Part shown: piece by piece, positions 63,783 to 64,000 of the stretch
Layout: the number at the start of each line of letters is the position of its first letter
Numbering within the stretch: position 1 is the first letter of the stretch
NCBI RefSeq assembly: GCF_023053635.1
Contig: NC_086179.1
Coordinates: forward strand, 4,292,001-4,356,000
DNA: 64,000 nucleotides
DNA from: Elgaria multicarinata webbii
Taxonomy: Eukaryota > Chordata > Lepidosauria > Squamata > Anguidae
Reading direction: 5' to 3'
Translations under genes and position numbers: made by a program
The notes under the pieces: model-generated
The model's database searches: none
Told to the model about the DNA's origin: nothing
Seen by the model: the letters and a program-made list of their open reading frames with translations, nothing else

Positions 63783-64000
63783 CTTGAAGCAAAGATTCAA
63801 CGAGATGCGAGTGATGTCTGTTTAGGAGTGCCTTAACACCTCAACATGCAGCTTTGCCAGATTTATAAAGAGAAGAAATCTAGGCGGTCCATTTCTCACT
63901 CTTGTCTGCTAGGTAGGCAAATGAGGGCTGGGTTTGCTGGCTCCTCAGTTTTGATTTTGTTAGCCTCGTAGCGGTTTCTCTCATATTACGCTCGAGACAG

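Overview
The window is vertebrate nuclear DNA, most likely from a squamate reptile (lizard). The genes have many short exons in huge, repeat-filled introns. The repeats are those of lizard genomes: CR1 and L2-like LINEs, an L1 fragment, tRNA-derived SINEs of squamate type and many palindromic hAT-type DNA elements. The species cannot be read from the sequence.

Three host genes are present, in the order seen at the mammalian CPA2-CPA4-CPA5-CPA1-CEP41 locus. CPA2 (+, 863-22224) and CPA1 (+, 29921-48596) are complete 11-exon genes for secreted pancreatic zinc carboxypeptidases. Each encodes 419 residues, and the two genes have identical exon lengths throughout. Between them, at 27046-27233, lies a decayed copy of the last carboxypeptidase exon, where mammals keep CPA4 and CPA5. 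CEP41 (-, 54219 to beyond the right edge) runs tail-to-tail with CPA1. Eight exons covering the last 324 residues lie inside the window; the usual N-terminal exons lie past 64000. A phase-compatible candidate alternative first exon sits at 63743-63782.

Region by region: 1-862 is an L2-like LINE and the CPA2 promoter. 863-22224 is CPA2, its introns packed with LINEs, SINEs and palindromes. 22225-29860 is the CPA2 3' UTR followed by nested LINEs, the carboxypeptidase relic and the CPA1 promoter. 29921-48596 is CPA1. 48674-54218 is mostly unique sequence, probably the long CEP41 3' UTR. 54219-64000 is CEP41.

CPA2 and CPA1 are digestive zymogens that trim C-terminal residues from dietary peptides after trypsin activation: aromatic and bulky residues for CPA2, aliphatic and smaller ones for CPA1. 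CEP41 acts separately, at the centrosome and cilium. Apart from the genes, the most striking content is a set of hairpin-forming, non-autonomous hAT-like elements. Many keep exact 8-bp target duplications, and several are nested in older repeats. No operon, CRISPR array, phage or other prokaryotic system is present.
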